Positions 7,378-14,543 of a stretch of DNA of 64,000 nucleotides are shown in pieces. Source of the stretch: Microlunatus flavus (GTDB taxonomy: Bacteria > Actinomycetota > Actinomycetes > Propionibacteriales > Propionibacteriaceae); NCBI RefSeq assembly GCF_900110855.1, contig NZ_FOFA01000009.1, positions 1 through 64,000 on the forward strand, given 5' to 3'. Position numbers and translations under genes: made by a program. The stretch's first letter is position 1, and the number at the start of each line of letters is the position of its first letter. The notes below the pieces were generated by a model, which saw nothing but the letters and a program-made list of their open reading frames with translations, was not told the DNA's origin and ran no database searches.

Positions 7378-8858
7378 GAGACGGCCCTCGCTCGCTTCAC
7401 GGGCTGGGAGGCGTAGTGGGTGGCGCGGGCCCAGCCCATGACCATCGACACGGCCAGGTCGATGCGGCGGGCGTCGTGGTGACTGGGTCCGGGCTTGGCG
7501 AGCCGGGTGCCTCGGTGGTCCTCGATGCAACGGGCGTTCATCACGTGCTCCGTCAGCATGGTGTTCCCGTCGTGGGTCAGCGCCCCGTTCACCACGGCCT
7601 GGAAGGTTCCCGAGGTGGCCGGGGTCATCCGCTGCGCCGACTGCGGGAACTCCGCGACCGGCACTCCCTGCCGGGCGAGGCGCTGGAGCGAGCCCCACCA
7701 CAGGTACGGGTCGGCGCACACCTCGGTCACCTTGAAGCGGCGACAGGTGTCCAGAATGGTCTGCTCGACCTCCTCCATCGGCACCTGCCAGCCCTCGGGC
7801 TTGCCGTCGCTGGACCACACCGCGACCGGCGCGACGTGCGGCACCTGCTCCACGCTGACCGCGACCAGCACGGTCGCGTCACCGTTGCGGCTGCCGTCGA
7901 AGGCGAGCACCACCGGGCTGCCCGGCTCGATGTCCCGCCCGTGGGCGCACGCCGCCCACGACTCGGGACTAAGCCACTGGTCCTCGGCGGTCGCGACGAA
8001 CTGCCCCAGCCGCAACCGGCGAAACGACGACTCCCGCATCGTCCGCTGCACTGAGCGCAGCCCGTCGATCTTGAGGAAACGACCCAGCGCCGGATTGGCG
8101 CTGCGCCAGCAGCACTCACACGTAACGTCGTGAGTCGGGTCGGAGGTCCACTCGGCGTAGGCGAAATCGGGGCGCGGGTCGGTCTTGGCCTGGGTGACCA
8201 GCCGGTGCATCACGCTCGTGTCGTTCAACGGCGGGGTGCTGATCGCCCACACCAGCGACTGTTCCCGCTTCCCCGTCGCGCCGGTCACCGACTCCCACAC
8301 CTCGGGCGGCACGTAGGCCAGCTCGTCCACCACCGCGAACGATGGGTCAAACCCCTGCAACGCGCCCTCGTTCGCGGGCAGCGGGAACATCTCCGAGCCC
8401 GTGATCGGCACCGTGATCCGGTCGGAGTAGACCTTGCACCGCGCGGCCAGCTCTGGACTGGTCGCGACCATCCGTGCCGCCCCGCCGAACACGATCATCG
8501 CCTGCCGCAGGTCCGACGCCACGCACAGCACCTGCGCGGCCTCCACCTCGTCACCCAGCAGGCAGTACAACGCCACCGCAGCCGCCAGGCTCGACTTGCC
8601 GTTCCCCCGGCTGATCGCGGTCAGCGCCTGCCAGGGCCGCACTCCCCGTGCCGGGAACAGACCCCGGAGGATGGTCCGCTGGAACGGCTCTAGGCGGAAC
8701 GGCTGCCGCGCGTTCGTGCCCTTCGGGATCAAGAGGAACTCACCCAGGAACGCCTCCACCCGACGCCAGTCCCGCGCTTCCGGAAGCGAGGTCAAATCCA
8801 GGGGACTTGTCGTTCCCAGCGACTTAGGACCAGCGCGGAGCCCTAGGATTGCGCTCAC
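7365..8858 (-). CDS. Terminase large subunit
   Basis: The 497-residue packaging motor has both expected domains. The ATPase has SRGNGKSS at residues 83-90 (Walker A variant) and FAVVDELAYV near 174-183 (Walker B). An ISTPP coupling motif follows. The nuclease domain has acidic clusters LAFDGSRNGDATVLV, VCADPYLWW and the C-terminal DARRIDLAVSMVMG. The GTG start is at 8858. No convincing small terminase was found; the HNH gene upstream occupies its usual place. All catalytic motifs look intact. Confidence 0.9.
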   Translation of the reverse strand: MSAILGLRAGPKSLGTTSPLDLTSLPEARDWRRVEAFLGEFLLIPKGTNARQPFRLEPFQRTILRGLFPARGVRPWQALTAISRGNGKSSLAAAVALYCLLGDEVEAAQVLCVASDLRQAMIVFGGAARMVATSPELAARCKVYSDRITVPITGSEMFPLPANEGALQGFDPSFAVVDELAYVPPEVWESVTGATGKREQSLVWAISTPPLNDTSVMHRLVTQAKTDPRPDFAYAEWTSDPTHDVTCECCWRSANPALGRFLKIDGLRSVQRTMRESSFRRLRLGQFVATAEDQWLSPESWAACAHGRDIEPGSPVVLAFDGSRNGDATVLVAVSVEQVPHVAPVAVWSSDGKPEGWQVPMEEVEQTILDTCRRFKVTEVCADPYLWWGSLQRLARQGVPVAEFPQSAQRMTPATSGTFQAVVNGALTHDGNTMLTEHVMNARCIEDHRGTRLAKPGPSHHDARRIDLAVSMVMGWARATHYASQPVKRARAVSWRY

Positions 8859-9643
8859 TCGGGGCCACCTCTAACAGGAGACCCACCATGTCGCTCGATC
8901 CCACACGCACCCCCGCGCCCGGAGGGCCCGACCTCACCCCCACGAAGAGCCTTCCCGAGCCCAACGGGTCCTGGATCGGATCGGGCGGTACTAGCTCCAA
9001 CCGGGCGGCGGACAGCGGCAACAAGATCGCCAACTGGATGATGATTTGCGGCATTGCCGCATCCATCCTCGGGGCCATCCTCTGGGTCGCGAATCAGGAC
9101 TACGGGGGCAACGCAGCGTGGGCTCAATTCGGTTTGATCATCAGCGTGAACGGCGAAGCCGTCGCCCTCCTCGGCCTCCTCGCACGTGCAATCCGAGCAC
9201 CTCGGGGCCCCGGAGTAACTGACTGAGGGCCTGACCCCTGGGGCGCGAGACCCCTTCGGCCCCTTCGAGCGCCCCCTGGCCTCCGAGTTCTTCGCAAAGA
9301 ACCACGCCGTGAACCTGGCTGAGCCGGGCTGCGCCGGTCCACGCCGGGCGTTGCAGGATCGGCACACCACCTCCACGTCGCGAAGCGTGATCGGTCGGTG
9401 CTCGGACACCGCCGCCCACGCGCTCGGCAGGTGATCAGCCGTCAGGTCGGAACGGGTGCCGCAGTCCGTGCACCAGTCCTGCATGGCCCGCGCCCGACGG
9501 CTCAGCCGGTCCCACGCGCCATCACGACCCATGTGAGACCGCTCGCGACCACGCCGGAGGTCTGGGCGGTGCGGGACGTGCTCAGCGCAGTAGCCCGTCG
9601 CGGTGAGGGTGCCGCAGGTCAGGCACGGGCGAGGAAGGCTCAC
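8855..9643 (-). CDS. HNH endonuclease; C-terminal part of the frame doubtful
   Basis: Residues about 1-110 form an HNH nuclease. A Cys-rich start (CLTCGTLTATGYCAEH) leads to CTDCGTRSDLTADHLP, then VVCRSCNARRG, giving CxxC, DH and CxxCN. HNH proteins beside terminase genes assist packaging or cos cutting in many phages. The ATG overlaps the preceding stop (ATGA). The frame stays open to 8855, but after about residue 140 it is low complexity and lies antisense to a better plus-strand gene (8888-9226). The true protein may end near 9230, with a missed frameshift or stop. Confidence 0.65.
   Translation of the reverse strand: MSLPRPCLTCGTLTATGYCAEHVPHRPDLRRGRERSHMGRDGAWDRLSRRARAMQDWCTDCGTRSDLTADHLPSAWAAVSEHRPITLRDVEVVCRSCNARRGPAQPGSARFTAWFFAKNSEARGRSKGPKGSRAPGVRPSVSYSGAPRCSDCTCEEAEEGDGFAVHADDQTELSPRCVAPVVLIRDPEDGPEDGCGNAANHHPVGDLVAAVRRPVGASTARSDPGPVGLGKALRGGEVGPSGRGGACGIERHGGSPVRGGPE
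8888..9226 (+). CDS. Small two-span membrane protein
   Basis: The 112-residue protein has a Pro/Gly/Ser-rich N-terminus and two hydrophobic spans at about residues 53-70 (WMMICGIAASILGAILWVA) and 82-103 (FGLIISVNGEAVALLGLLA). ATG 8888 follows AACAGGAG with good spacing. A TAGGAT box at 8844-8849 could be its -10. It is transcribed against the structural operon, nested antisense to the far end of the HNH frame. Size and topology would fit a holin-like or exclusion protein, but no lysin is present and I do not recognise the family. Confidence 0.55.
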   Translation: MSLDPTRTPAPGGPDLTPTKSLPEPNGSWIGSGGTSSNRAADSGNKIANWMMICGIAASILGAILWVANQDYGGNAAWAQFGLIISVNGEAVALLGLLARAIRAPRGPGVTD

Positions 9644-9873
9644 AGGTCGGCTTCCTCGTCCGCTTGGATCGCGAGCGCCTGCTCCGAGAGGAAGCGCAGG
9701 TACGCGATCGCGTTGCCCTCGGTGTTCTGCTGAAGCACCAGCAGCAGCAGCTCGATCAGGTTCGGGATCACGTGCGGCCCGGCCTCGGTGATGAGCAGCT
9801 TCACGGCCTCCTCGTCATGGCGCGCCCGCGCGCTGACCAAGGCGATGACTTGCAAGAGCTGCCCGGTCGTCAT
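9640..9873 (-). CDS. Small helical protein, unknown
   Basis: The 77-residue protein is helical with a leucine-rich middle (VIPNLIELLLLVLQQNTEGN) and an acidic end. It overlaps its neighbours by 4 bp on both sides (ATGA), which supports it as a real gene translated with head closure and HNH. A small terminase or packaging cofactor would be expected hereabouts, but the sequence is too short and lacks a DNA-binding motif I can recognise. Confidence 0.5.
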   Translation of the reverse strand: MTTGQLLQVIALVSARARHDEEAVKLLITEAGPHVIPNLIELLLLVLQQNTEGNAIAYLRFLSEQALAIQADEEADL

Positions 9874-10220
9874 GCCACGCTCCGCACCTTGTGCTCGTGG
9901 TGGTGGACCCCGTGCAGGTCGAGCACCGCCGACGGATCGGGCAGCACCTCGAACGTCCCGGCCAGGGCAGGCCGGGTCAGGTGCACCCGGTCACCGGGTG
10001 CGATATCGGCGGCGGGCAGCGCGAACAACGTGCACATCACCCCGGCCTCACGGTGCTGCTCAGCCGTCCAGGTCGGGTCCAGCACTACCTTGTCGCGGCT
10101 GAGCAGAACTGGGATCCGCGCACCCACCACCGACCAAGACCGCACCGGCACGCCGTCGGCCATCGTCTCGGTGGATCGCTCGACCGTGGCCCGGTGCGCC
10201 AGGACGTTGAGGATGCTCAC
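9870..10220 (-). CDS. Head closure / head-tail joining protein
   Basis: The 116-residue protein looks like the SPP1 gp16/phage head-tail joining family. It is a beta-rich protein with an N-terminal AHRATVERSTETMADGVPVRSW, a central PVLLSRDKVVLD strand, and APGDRVHLTRPALAGTFEVL near the end, the usual barrel signature. It would plug the connector after DNA packaging. Its place upstream of the terminase is displaced from the canonical order. The GTG at 10220 lies within the 15-bp repeat shared with 2177-2191. Confidence 0.6.
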   Translation of the reverse strand: MSILNVLAHRATVERSTETMADGVPVRSWSVVGARIPVLLSRDKVVLDPTWTAEQHREAGVMCTLFALPAADIAPGDRVHLTRPALAGTFEVLPDPSAVLDLHGVHHHEHKVRSVA

Positions 10221-10235
10221 ACCAGAGGTATCGGC

Positions 10236-10700
10236 TCAGTCGCGGCTCTTGATCTGGCTGCGGAAGCGCACGCCCTCGGGCAGCACCAGCGTGTGGTCGG
10301 GATGCACGCATCGAGGACGACAGCCGTCCCCGGCCAACGCTCGCCGCCCGTTCGGGATCGTTCCGTACGTCGCCTCGAAGACCCAGCGCCGCACCTGCTG
10401 GACCTTGCGCTCAGGTCCCAACCGCAGCGCGGGCTGACCCGACCCCGTGAGCGTCCCTTGCCACGTCCAACACCCCGACCGGTCCTCGCACGTGTAGCTC
10501 AGCAGGCGGGGTTCCAAGTCCCCGAGGTGCGACAGGTCGCGCTTGAAAGGCAGATTCTCCACGACCGGCTCCGGTGTGGCTGCCTTCGCCTGCCGCCGCC
10601 GGGCCTCCCACAAGAGCGCTTCCAGGTAGCGGAAGTCTTGCGTGAAGGCCCGGCGGGCTCGGGCGATCAGGGCTAGGTCGGCAGGTCCAAGATCGGGCAC
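10236..10700 (-). CDS. Degenerate HNH-like protein
   Basis: The 154-residue protein has a basic helical N-terminus. Its C-terminal block (CWTWQGTLTGSGQPALRLGP; RRWVFEATYGTIPNGRRALA; RPRCVHPDHTLVL) follows the layout of phage HNH/homing nucleases: Cys-Trp entry, E-x-x-x-G-x-I-P, then Cys-Val-x-P-x-H. The central Asp-His pair normally before the second Cys is replaced by AGDGC, so catalysis is doubtful. It starts at GTG 10700, 22 bp below the integrase stop, and probably shares its transcript. Confidence 0.55.
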   Translation of the reverse strand: MPDLGPADLALIARARRAFTQDFRYLEALLWEARRRQAKAATPEPVVENLPFKRDLSHLGDLEPRLLSYTCEDRSGCWTWQGTLTGSGQPALRLGPERKVQQVRRWVFEATYGTIPNGRRALAGDGCRPRCVHPDHTLVLPEGVRFRSQIKSRD

Positions 10701-10722
10701 ACCATCAGTACGGGGGTCACGA

Positions 10723-11822
10723 CTAGCGATTGCCGACCAACACGAGTGCCTGCTCGTGCGCCTGGCGCATCTTGGCGAGCACGCTGTCGAGACCTCGGGC
10801 CTTGAACAGGTGCCCGTAGACCCGGAGGGTGACCGAGGGGTCAGCGTGGCCCAGCATGTTCGCTACCTGGAGCACGTCTACGCCTGCTGCGATGGCTAGC
10901 GAGGCGCACGTGTGGCGCAGGTCGTGTGGCGTCAGCGGGAAGTCGAACAACTTATCAACGGCGGGGTCGAAAACGCGCTGTCGGAAGTTGTTGGTGTTGA
11001 TGCGGTGCTGCTGATCCGGGGAGAGGAACAGCGGACCGATTCCCGTGCGCAGCATCGCCACGTATTCCGGGTCGATGGGGGTCGTGCGGTTCTTGCCAGC
11101 GTCGGTCTTCGACTTGCGGATGAAGAGGGTGTTCTTGTTCCGGTTGAGGTCCTTCACGTCGAGCCGCGCCGCCTCTTCAATCCGAGGTCCCGAGGTCCCG
11201 AGCACGTAGATGAGGCCCGCGTAGGTGCCGCACGCCTCAGCCAGAGCGTCGAGCTGGGGCCAGTCCAGGTAGTGGCGCTCTCGTGCGACCGCAGGCGGAA
11301 GCGGCACGTCCGACAGAGGATTCTCCGCCAGCAGGCGCGACTTGCCCTTGGTCGCTAACGCGAACGCAGCCTTCAGCGCGGTGACCTGCTTGCGCCGTAC
11401 GGACGAACTTGGTCCCTCGCGCAGAGACCACACCAGAACGGCGTACTCGTCCATGGCTGCCGCCAGGTGGTCCCCCACTGGGCCACGATCCCGGCCACGT
11501 CGGTCTTGTACGAAGTGATCGTGTTCGGCTCGTGCTGGACCTTGACGGCAAGCCACCGCTCCATGACCTCACCGACGGTCACCGAGCGCATCGCCTTCTC
11601 GAACTTCTGCTCGGGCGACACCCGGCGCTGAGCCTGGAAGGCCTGGGCCTTCCTCAACGTCTCGAAGCCTTGGGAGCCCTTCCTACCGTCGGGCTTGGTG
11701 AAGCGCACCCGATAGCGGAGCTCCCCCTTCGCACGGCGGGCGTCCTGCTCGGCCTTGGTCAGGTCCTCCCAGCGGTCTTCGATGCCTGGGTGCTTGCGAC
11801 GGGTGTAGTTGGTATCCGGCAT
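10723..11822 (-). pseudogene. int: Tyrosine integrase, split by a -1 frameshift
   Basis: The N-terminal piece starts at ATG 11822 behind GAGGAG. It holds an arm-binding-like region and the first helices of the core-binding domain, up to GIVAQWG. The rest, in another frame, continues DHLAAAMDEYAVLVWSL and contains the complete catalytic domain: Arg in GPRIEEAARL, Lys in SKTDAGK, HDLRH, GHADPSV and the nucleophile in LRVYGH. The break is at five Gs on the coding strand (11472-11476); one extra G would give about 366 residues, normal for the family. It may be a real lesion, a sequencing error, or slippage on GGG. The gene abuts the tRNA target. Confidence 0.85.
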
Positions 11823-11877
11823 GGGTCTCCTCGGTCTCATGACGTGAGTACGGCCAGAGCCAACTTCGAGGGGTCCC

Positions 11878-11928
11878 ATGGGTCATCTGTGGGTCTTTCG
11901 GGTGCCACATGGGTCCTCTGTGGGTCTT
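11878..11928. repeat. Two 20-bp repeats, 31 bp apart, upstream of int
   Basis: ATGGGTCATCTGTGGGTCTT (11878-11897) and ATGGGTCCTCTGTGGGTCTT (11909-11928) differ at one base. Their 31-bp period, about three helical turns, places them on the same DNA face. They lie between the integrase start and the attachment site, so they may be int operators or arm-type integrase/Xis sites. Confidence 0.55.
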
Positions 11929-11990
11929 CTGATGACCTCCGAGGACTCCAGTGAGCACCACTCGACTCCACTACCCATCTGCACCATTCG

Positions 11991-12025
11991 CCTAGTCAGA
12001 GGCGGGAAATGACCTCTGACTAGGA
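11991..12025. repeat. 12-bp inverted repeat at the right arm
   Basis: CCTAGTCAGAGG (11991-12002) and CCTCTGACTAGG (12013-12024) form a perfect 12-bp inverted repeat with a 10-nt spacer. It directly abuts the attachment core, and the CTCTGACTAGGA word of the second half is shared with the left arm. It may be an integrase arm site and may also act as the transcription terminator of the tRNA, whose 3' end is 2 bp away. Confidence 0.55.
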
Positions 12026-12071
12026 GCGCCCCCAGCAGGATTCGAACCTGCGACGCACGGTTTAGGAAACC
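12026..12071. repeat. Right attachment site core, 46 bp
   Basis: This is identical to 362-407. It covers the tRNA from base 29 in the anticodon stem to the discriminator base plus one. The element therefore restores a full tRNA on integration, the usual strategy of tyrosine-integrase elements. Confidence 0.92.
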
Positions 12072-12099
12072 GACGCTCTATCCCCTGAGCTATGAGGGC
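12027..12099 (-). tRNA. tRNA-Arg (anticodon CCU)
   Basis: The 73-nt gene folds as a cloverleaf. Acceptor GCCCTCA pairs with TGGGGGC (one G-T pair), the D arm contains AGCTCAGGGGATAGAGC, the anticodon loop is TTCCTAA with anticodon CCT, and the T arm contains GGTTCGAATCC. The discriminator is G and CCA is not encoded. It reads AGG codons. It is the integration target of the element. Confidence 0.95.
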
Positions 12100-12239
12100 C
12101 TGGCGCCACAGGCTAGCCGCTCGGCGCACCCCGCAGCGATCCCTTCACCGCGCGACGATCCCACGGCCGGGGCGGGCCGGCCGTGCACGCCGTGGCCCGA
12201 GCCCGCGGGGCGTACGCGGTGGGCTGCGAGCATGACGGC

Positions 12240-13220
12240 ATGACCCGACCGATCGTGGTGGACGTCGACACCGGTACCGACGACGCGCTCGCCCTGCTCT
12301 ACGCGGTGGGCTGCGCCGACCTCGACCTGCGGGCGGTGACCTGCGTGGCCGGGAACGCCGGGCTGGAGCAGGTCGTCGAGAACACGCTGCGGGTCCTGGA
12401 GGCGGCGGGCGCCGGCGACGTGCCGGTGGCGGCCGGGGCGACCAAGCCGCTCATCGAGCGGATGCGCCCCGAGGGGCAGTTCCACGGCGCTGACGGGCTC
12501 GGGGGCGTGGCGCTGGCGCCGACGAGCCGCAGGCCGGTGCCCGAGAGCGCCACGGAGCTCCTGCACGCGGCGATCGTGGGGTCCGCCGACCCGGTGACGC
12601 TGGTCAGCCTGGCCCCGATGACGAACGTCGCGATGCTGCTCACGCTGCACCCGGACGTCGCCGACCACCTCGAGCGGCTGGTGTTCATGGGCGGCTCGGC
12701 GTCCGTGGGCAACGTGACGGCCGTGGCCGAGTTCAACGTCTGGCAGGACCCGGAGGCCGCGACCTGCGTCGTCGAGTCGGGGCTGCCGGTGACGATGTAC
12801 GGGCTCGACGTGTTCAACCGGCTGGTCATCGGCCGGGACGTCGCCGACCGGTGGTCCGGTTCTCACCATCCGGCGGTCCGCGCGGCGGGCGGGCTGCTCC
12901 ACCGCCGCGGCACCCGGGCCGCCGGGTTCGAGCAGGACTACGTCGGCGTCCTCGGGGACGCGGGCGCCCTGCTGGTGCTGACGCACCCGGCGCTGTTCAC
13001 GACCGAGGCGCTGCCGGTCCGGGTCAACCTCGAGGGTCTCGGTCGCGGCCAGACGATCGTCGACCGGCGCCCGCAGGCCCAGGACGCCGAGGCGCTGTCG
13101 CGGGACCCGTGGCCGGTGCTCGAGGTCGCGCTCGACGCGGACCTCGAGGGGGCCGCGGCCGCGTTCGTCGAGGTGGTCGACGCGTTCGAACGGACCACCT
13201 CGGCCGTCGAGCCCGCCTAG
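12240..13220 (+). CDS. Inosine-uridine preferring nucleoside hydrolase
   Basis: The 326-residue enzyme hydrolyses the N-glycosidic bond of ribonucleosides for purine/pyrimidine salvage in the cytoplasm. The N-terminal motif IVVDVDTGTDDALALL carries the Asp cluster that binds calcium and ribose. LVFMGGSASVGNVTAVAEFN with a following WQDPEAA is the second family signature. Length is normal. ATG 12240 is chosen over GTG codons further up. It is a single gene convergent with trxA, with a shared terminator. Confidence 0.9.
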   Translation: MTRPIVVDVDTGTDDALALLYAVGCADLDLRAVTCVAGNAGLEQVVENTLRVLEAAGAGDVPVAAGATKPLIERMRPEGQFHGADGLGGVALAPTSRRPVPESATELLHAAIVGSADPVTLVSLAPMTNVAMLLTLHPDVADHLERLVFMGGSASVGNVTAVAEFNVWQDPEAATCVVESGLPVTMYGLDVFNRLVIGRDVADRWSGSHHPAVRAAGGLLHRRGTRAAGFEQDYVGVLGDAGALLVLTHPALFTTEALPVRVNLEGLGRGQTIVDRRPQAQDAEALSRDPWPVLEVALDADLEGAAAAFVEVVDAFERTTSAVEPA

Positions 13221-13234
13221 CCCCGGAGAGCAGA

Positions 13235-13266
13235 CGACCCGCGCGGGGAGCACCCCGCGCGGGTCG
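13235..13266. terminator. Bidirectional hairpin between nucleoside hydrolase and trxA
   Basis: CGACCCGCGCGGGG (13235-13248) and CCCCGCGCGGGTCG (13253-13266) form a perfect 14-bp stem with a 4-nt loop between two convergent stops. Such GC stems without a U-tract are common actinobacterial terminators. Confidence 0.75.
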
Positions 13267-13271
13267 GACGG

Positions 13272-13661
13272 TCACTCGTGCGAGTGGCCGGCCTCGTGCT
13301 TGTCCTTGAGCTCGGCCACCTGCTTGTGCACCTCGACCATGTCGAGGCCCTTGACCGCGTCCACGACCTGCTTCAGGGCCGGGCCCGGCAGGGCGCCGGC
13401 CTGGTTGAAGACGAGGACGCCCTCGCGGAAGGCCATCAGGGTCGGGATGCCCTCGATGCCGAGGGAGCCGGAGAGCTGCTGGTTCGCGTCGGTGTCGAGC
13501 TTGGCGAACACGATGTCGCCGTTCTCCTCCGACTCCTTCTCGAAGATCGGGCCGAAGCGCTTGCACGGGCCGCACCAGTCGGCCCAGAAGTCGACCAGCA
13601 CGATGTCGTTGTCGCTGATCGTCTGCTCGAAGTTGTCGGCGTTGATCTCGACCGTCGCCAT
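13272..13661 (-). CDS. trxA: Thioredoxin
   Basis: The 129-residue protein has the thioredoxin fold with the active site FWADWCGPCKRF at about residues 25-36. The cis-Pro loop GIEGIPTLMAF follows at about 70-80. It reduces cytoplasmic disulfides. A C-terminal extension of about 20 residues (EVHKQVAELKDKHEAGHSHE) ends in His/Glu and is longer than in the classical 108-residue protein, as in many actinobacterial paralogs. No reductase gene is nearby. GGAGGA lies just ahead of the ATG. Confidence 0.9.
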   Translation of the reverse strand: MATVEINADNFEQTISDNDIVLVDFWADWCGPCKRFGPIFEKESEENGDIVFAKLDTDANQQLSGSLGIEGIPTLMAFREGVLVFNQAGALPGPALKQVVDAVKGLDMVEVHKQVAELKDKHEAGHSHE

Positions 13662-13769
13662 TGTTGCTCCTCCATGTCGCGGGACCCGCCTGACGTACGT
13701 CGCGAGCCTGCACTGCGCAACGACCCCGACCGCACCGCTATTCCGAGCGGGTCGGGCAGCACGGCCCCG

Positions 13770-14543
13770 CTACTTGATGGCCACCAGCCGCCGTACCGGG
13801 ATGGCGATCTCGACCGGTCCCCTGCGCTCGGCCACGTCGCAGAGGTGGTCGACCGCGGCGGCGACCCGGGACTGCGGCGTCAGCGGCAGGTAGAGCGCGG
13901 AGAGCAGCAGCCAGGCGTCGTCCGGCGTGGCGACGGTGTAGCGGTAGCGCTCACGCTTGTCCTCGACGGCCTGCAGCCCGTGCTCGGCGAGCGTGCGGCG
14001 GAAGCCGGTGAGCTCGACCGGTCCCGGGAACCGCGGCCAGCCGCGCAGGCGGGCGTTGAGCTGGCCCAGCCGGCGCAGGTCGCTCGCGGCCAGCGGCCGC
14101 ACGGCGGGGGCGATCGCTGCGAGGACGCCGCCGGGGCGCAGCACCCGGGCCACCTCCGACAGGACGGCGGCCAGCGGCTGCACGACGACCAGGCCGAGGG
14201 CGCTCGTCACGACGTCCACCGAACCGTCGCGGAACGGCAGCGTCCTGGCGTCGGCGCGGACGAGCGGGCCCGCGCCCCGGCGCCGCGCCAGACCGAGCTC
14301 GGCGGCGGACAGGTCGAGGCCGACGACCGTACGGCCGGGGAGCGCGAGCTCGCGGGCGACCGGCCCAGAGCCCGAGGCGAGGTCGACCACCGTGGCGGCG
14401 TCGGCCGAGACGGCGCGGGCCAGCCAGCGGTAGGGGTTGTGGTCGGAGCGCAGGGAGCGGGACAGGACGTCCTCGACGACGCCCGGACGCTCGGCGTGGA
14501 AGCGCGCCAGGTAGGCCGGCCAGTCGACCTCGCGGTCCGGCAC
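13770..14543 (-). CDS. Class I SAM-dependent methyltransferase
   Basis: The 257-residue protein is a Rossmann-fold methyltransferase. Motif I is VVDLASGSGPVARELA near residues 50-65, the acidic loop is VGLDLSAAELGLARR, and VRADARTLPFRDGSVDVVTS and EVARVLRPGGVLAAIAP follow, as in the Methyltransf_11/UbiE-like group. The substrate is unknown. The GTG start at 14543 overlaps the last base of the ideR stop (TAGTG), so the two are probably translationally coupled, but that does not define its role. Confidence 0.8.
   Translation of the reverse strand: MPDREVDWPAYLARFHAERPGVVEDVLSRSLRSDHNPYRWLARAVSADAATVVDLASGSGPVARELALPGRTVVGLDLSAAELGLARRRGAGPLVRADARTLPFRDGSVDVVTSALGLVVVQPLAAVLSEVARVLRPGGVLAAIAPAVRPLAASDLRRLGQLNARLRGWPRFPGPVELTGFRRTLAEHGLQAVEDKRERYRYTVATPDDAWLLLSALYLPLTPQSRVAAAVDHLCDVAERRGPVEIAIPVRRLVAIK

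Larger units (their letters stand above)
362..12071. mobile_element. Integrated element with phage head genes, tRNA-Arg(CCU) target
   Basis: The element lies between two exact 46-bp copies of tRNA-Arg(CCU) 3' sequence (362-407 and 12026-12071). A tyrosine integrase gene abuts the intact tRNA and an excisionase-like gene is near the other end. Almost all genes run leftward from the integrase. They encode packaging and head proteins: large terminase, portal, MuF-like protein, scaffold candidate, capsid, connector, head closure, gp10-like and tail-terminator-like proteins. No tail tube, tape measure, fibre, lysis or replication protein and no obvious repressor is visible. A capsid-forming phage satellite or a degraded prophage are the two readings. 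The frameshifted integrase hints that it may be immobile. Confidence 0.85.

Noticed and set aside
362-12071. Complete temperate prophage
   Set aside because: Tail, lysis, replication and immunity genes were not found and the length is far below a siphophage genome.
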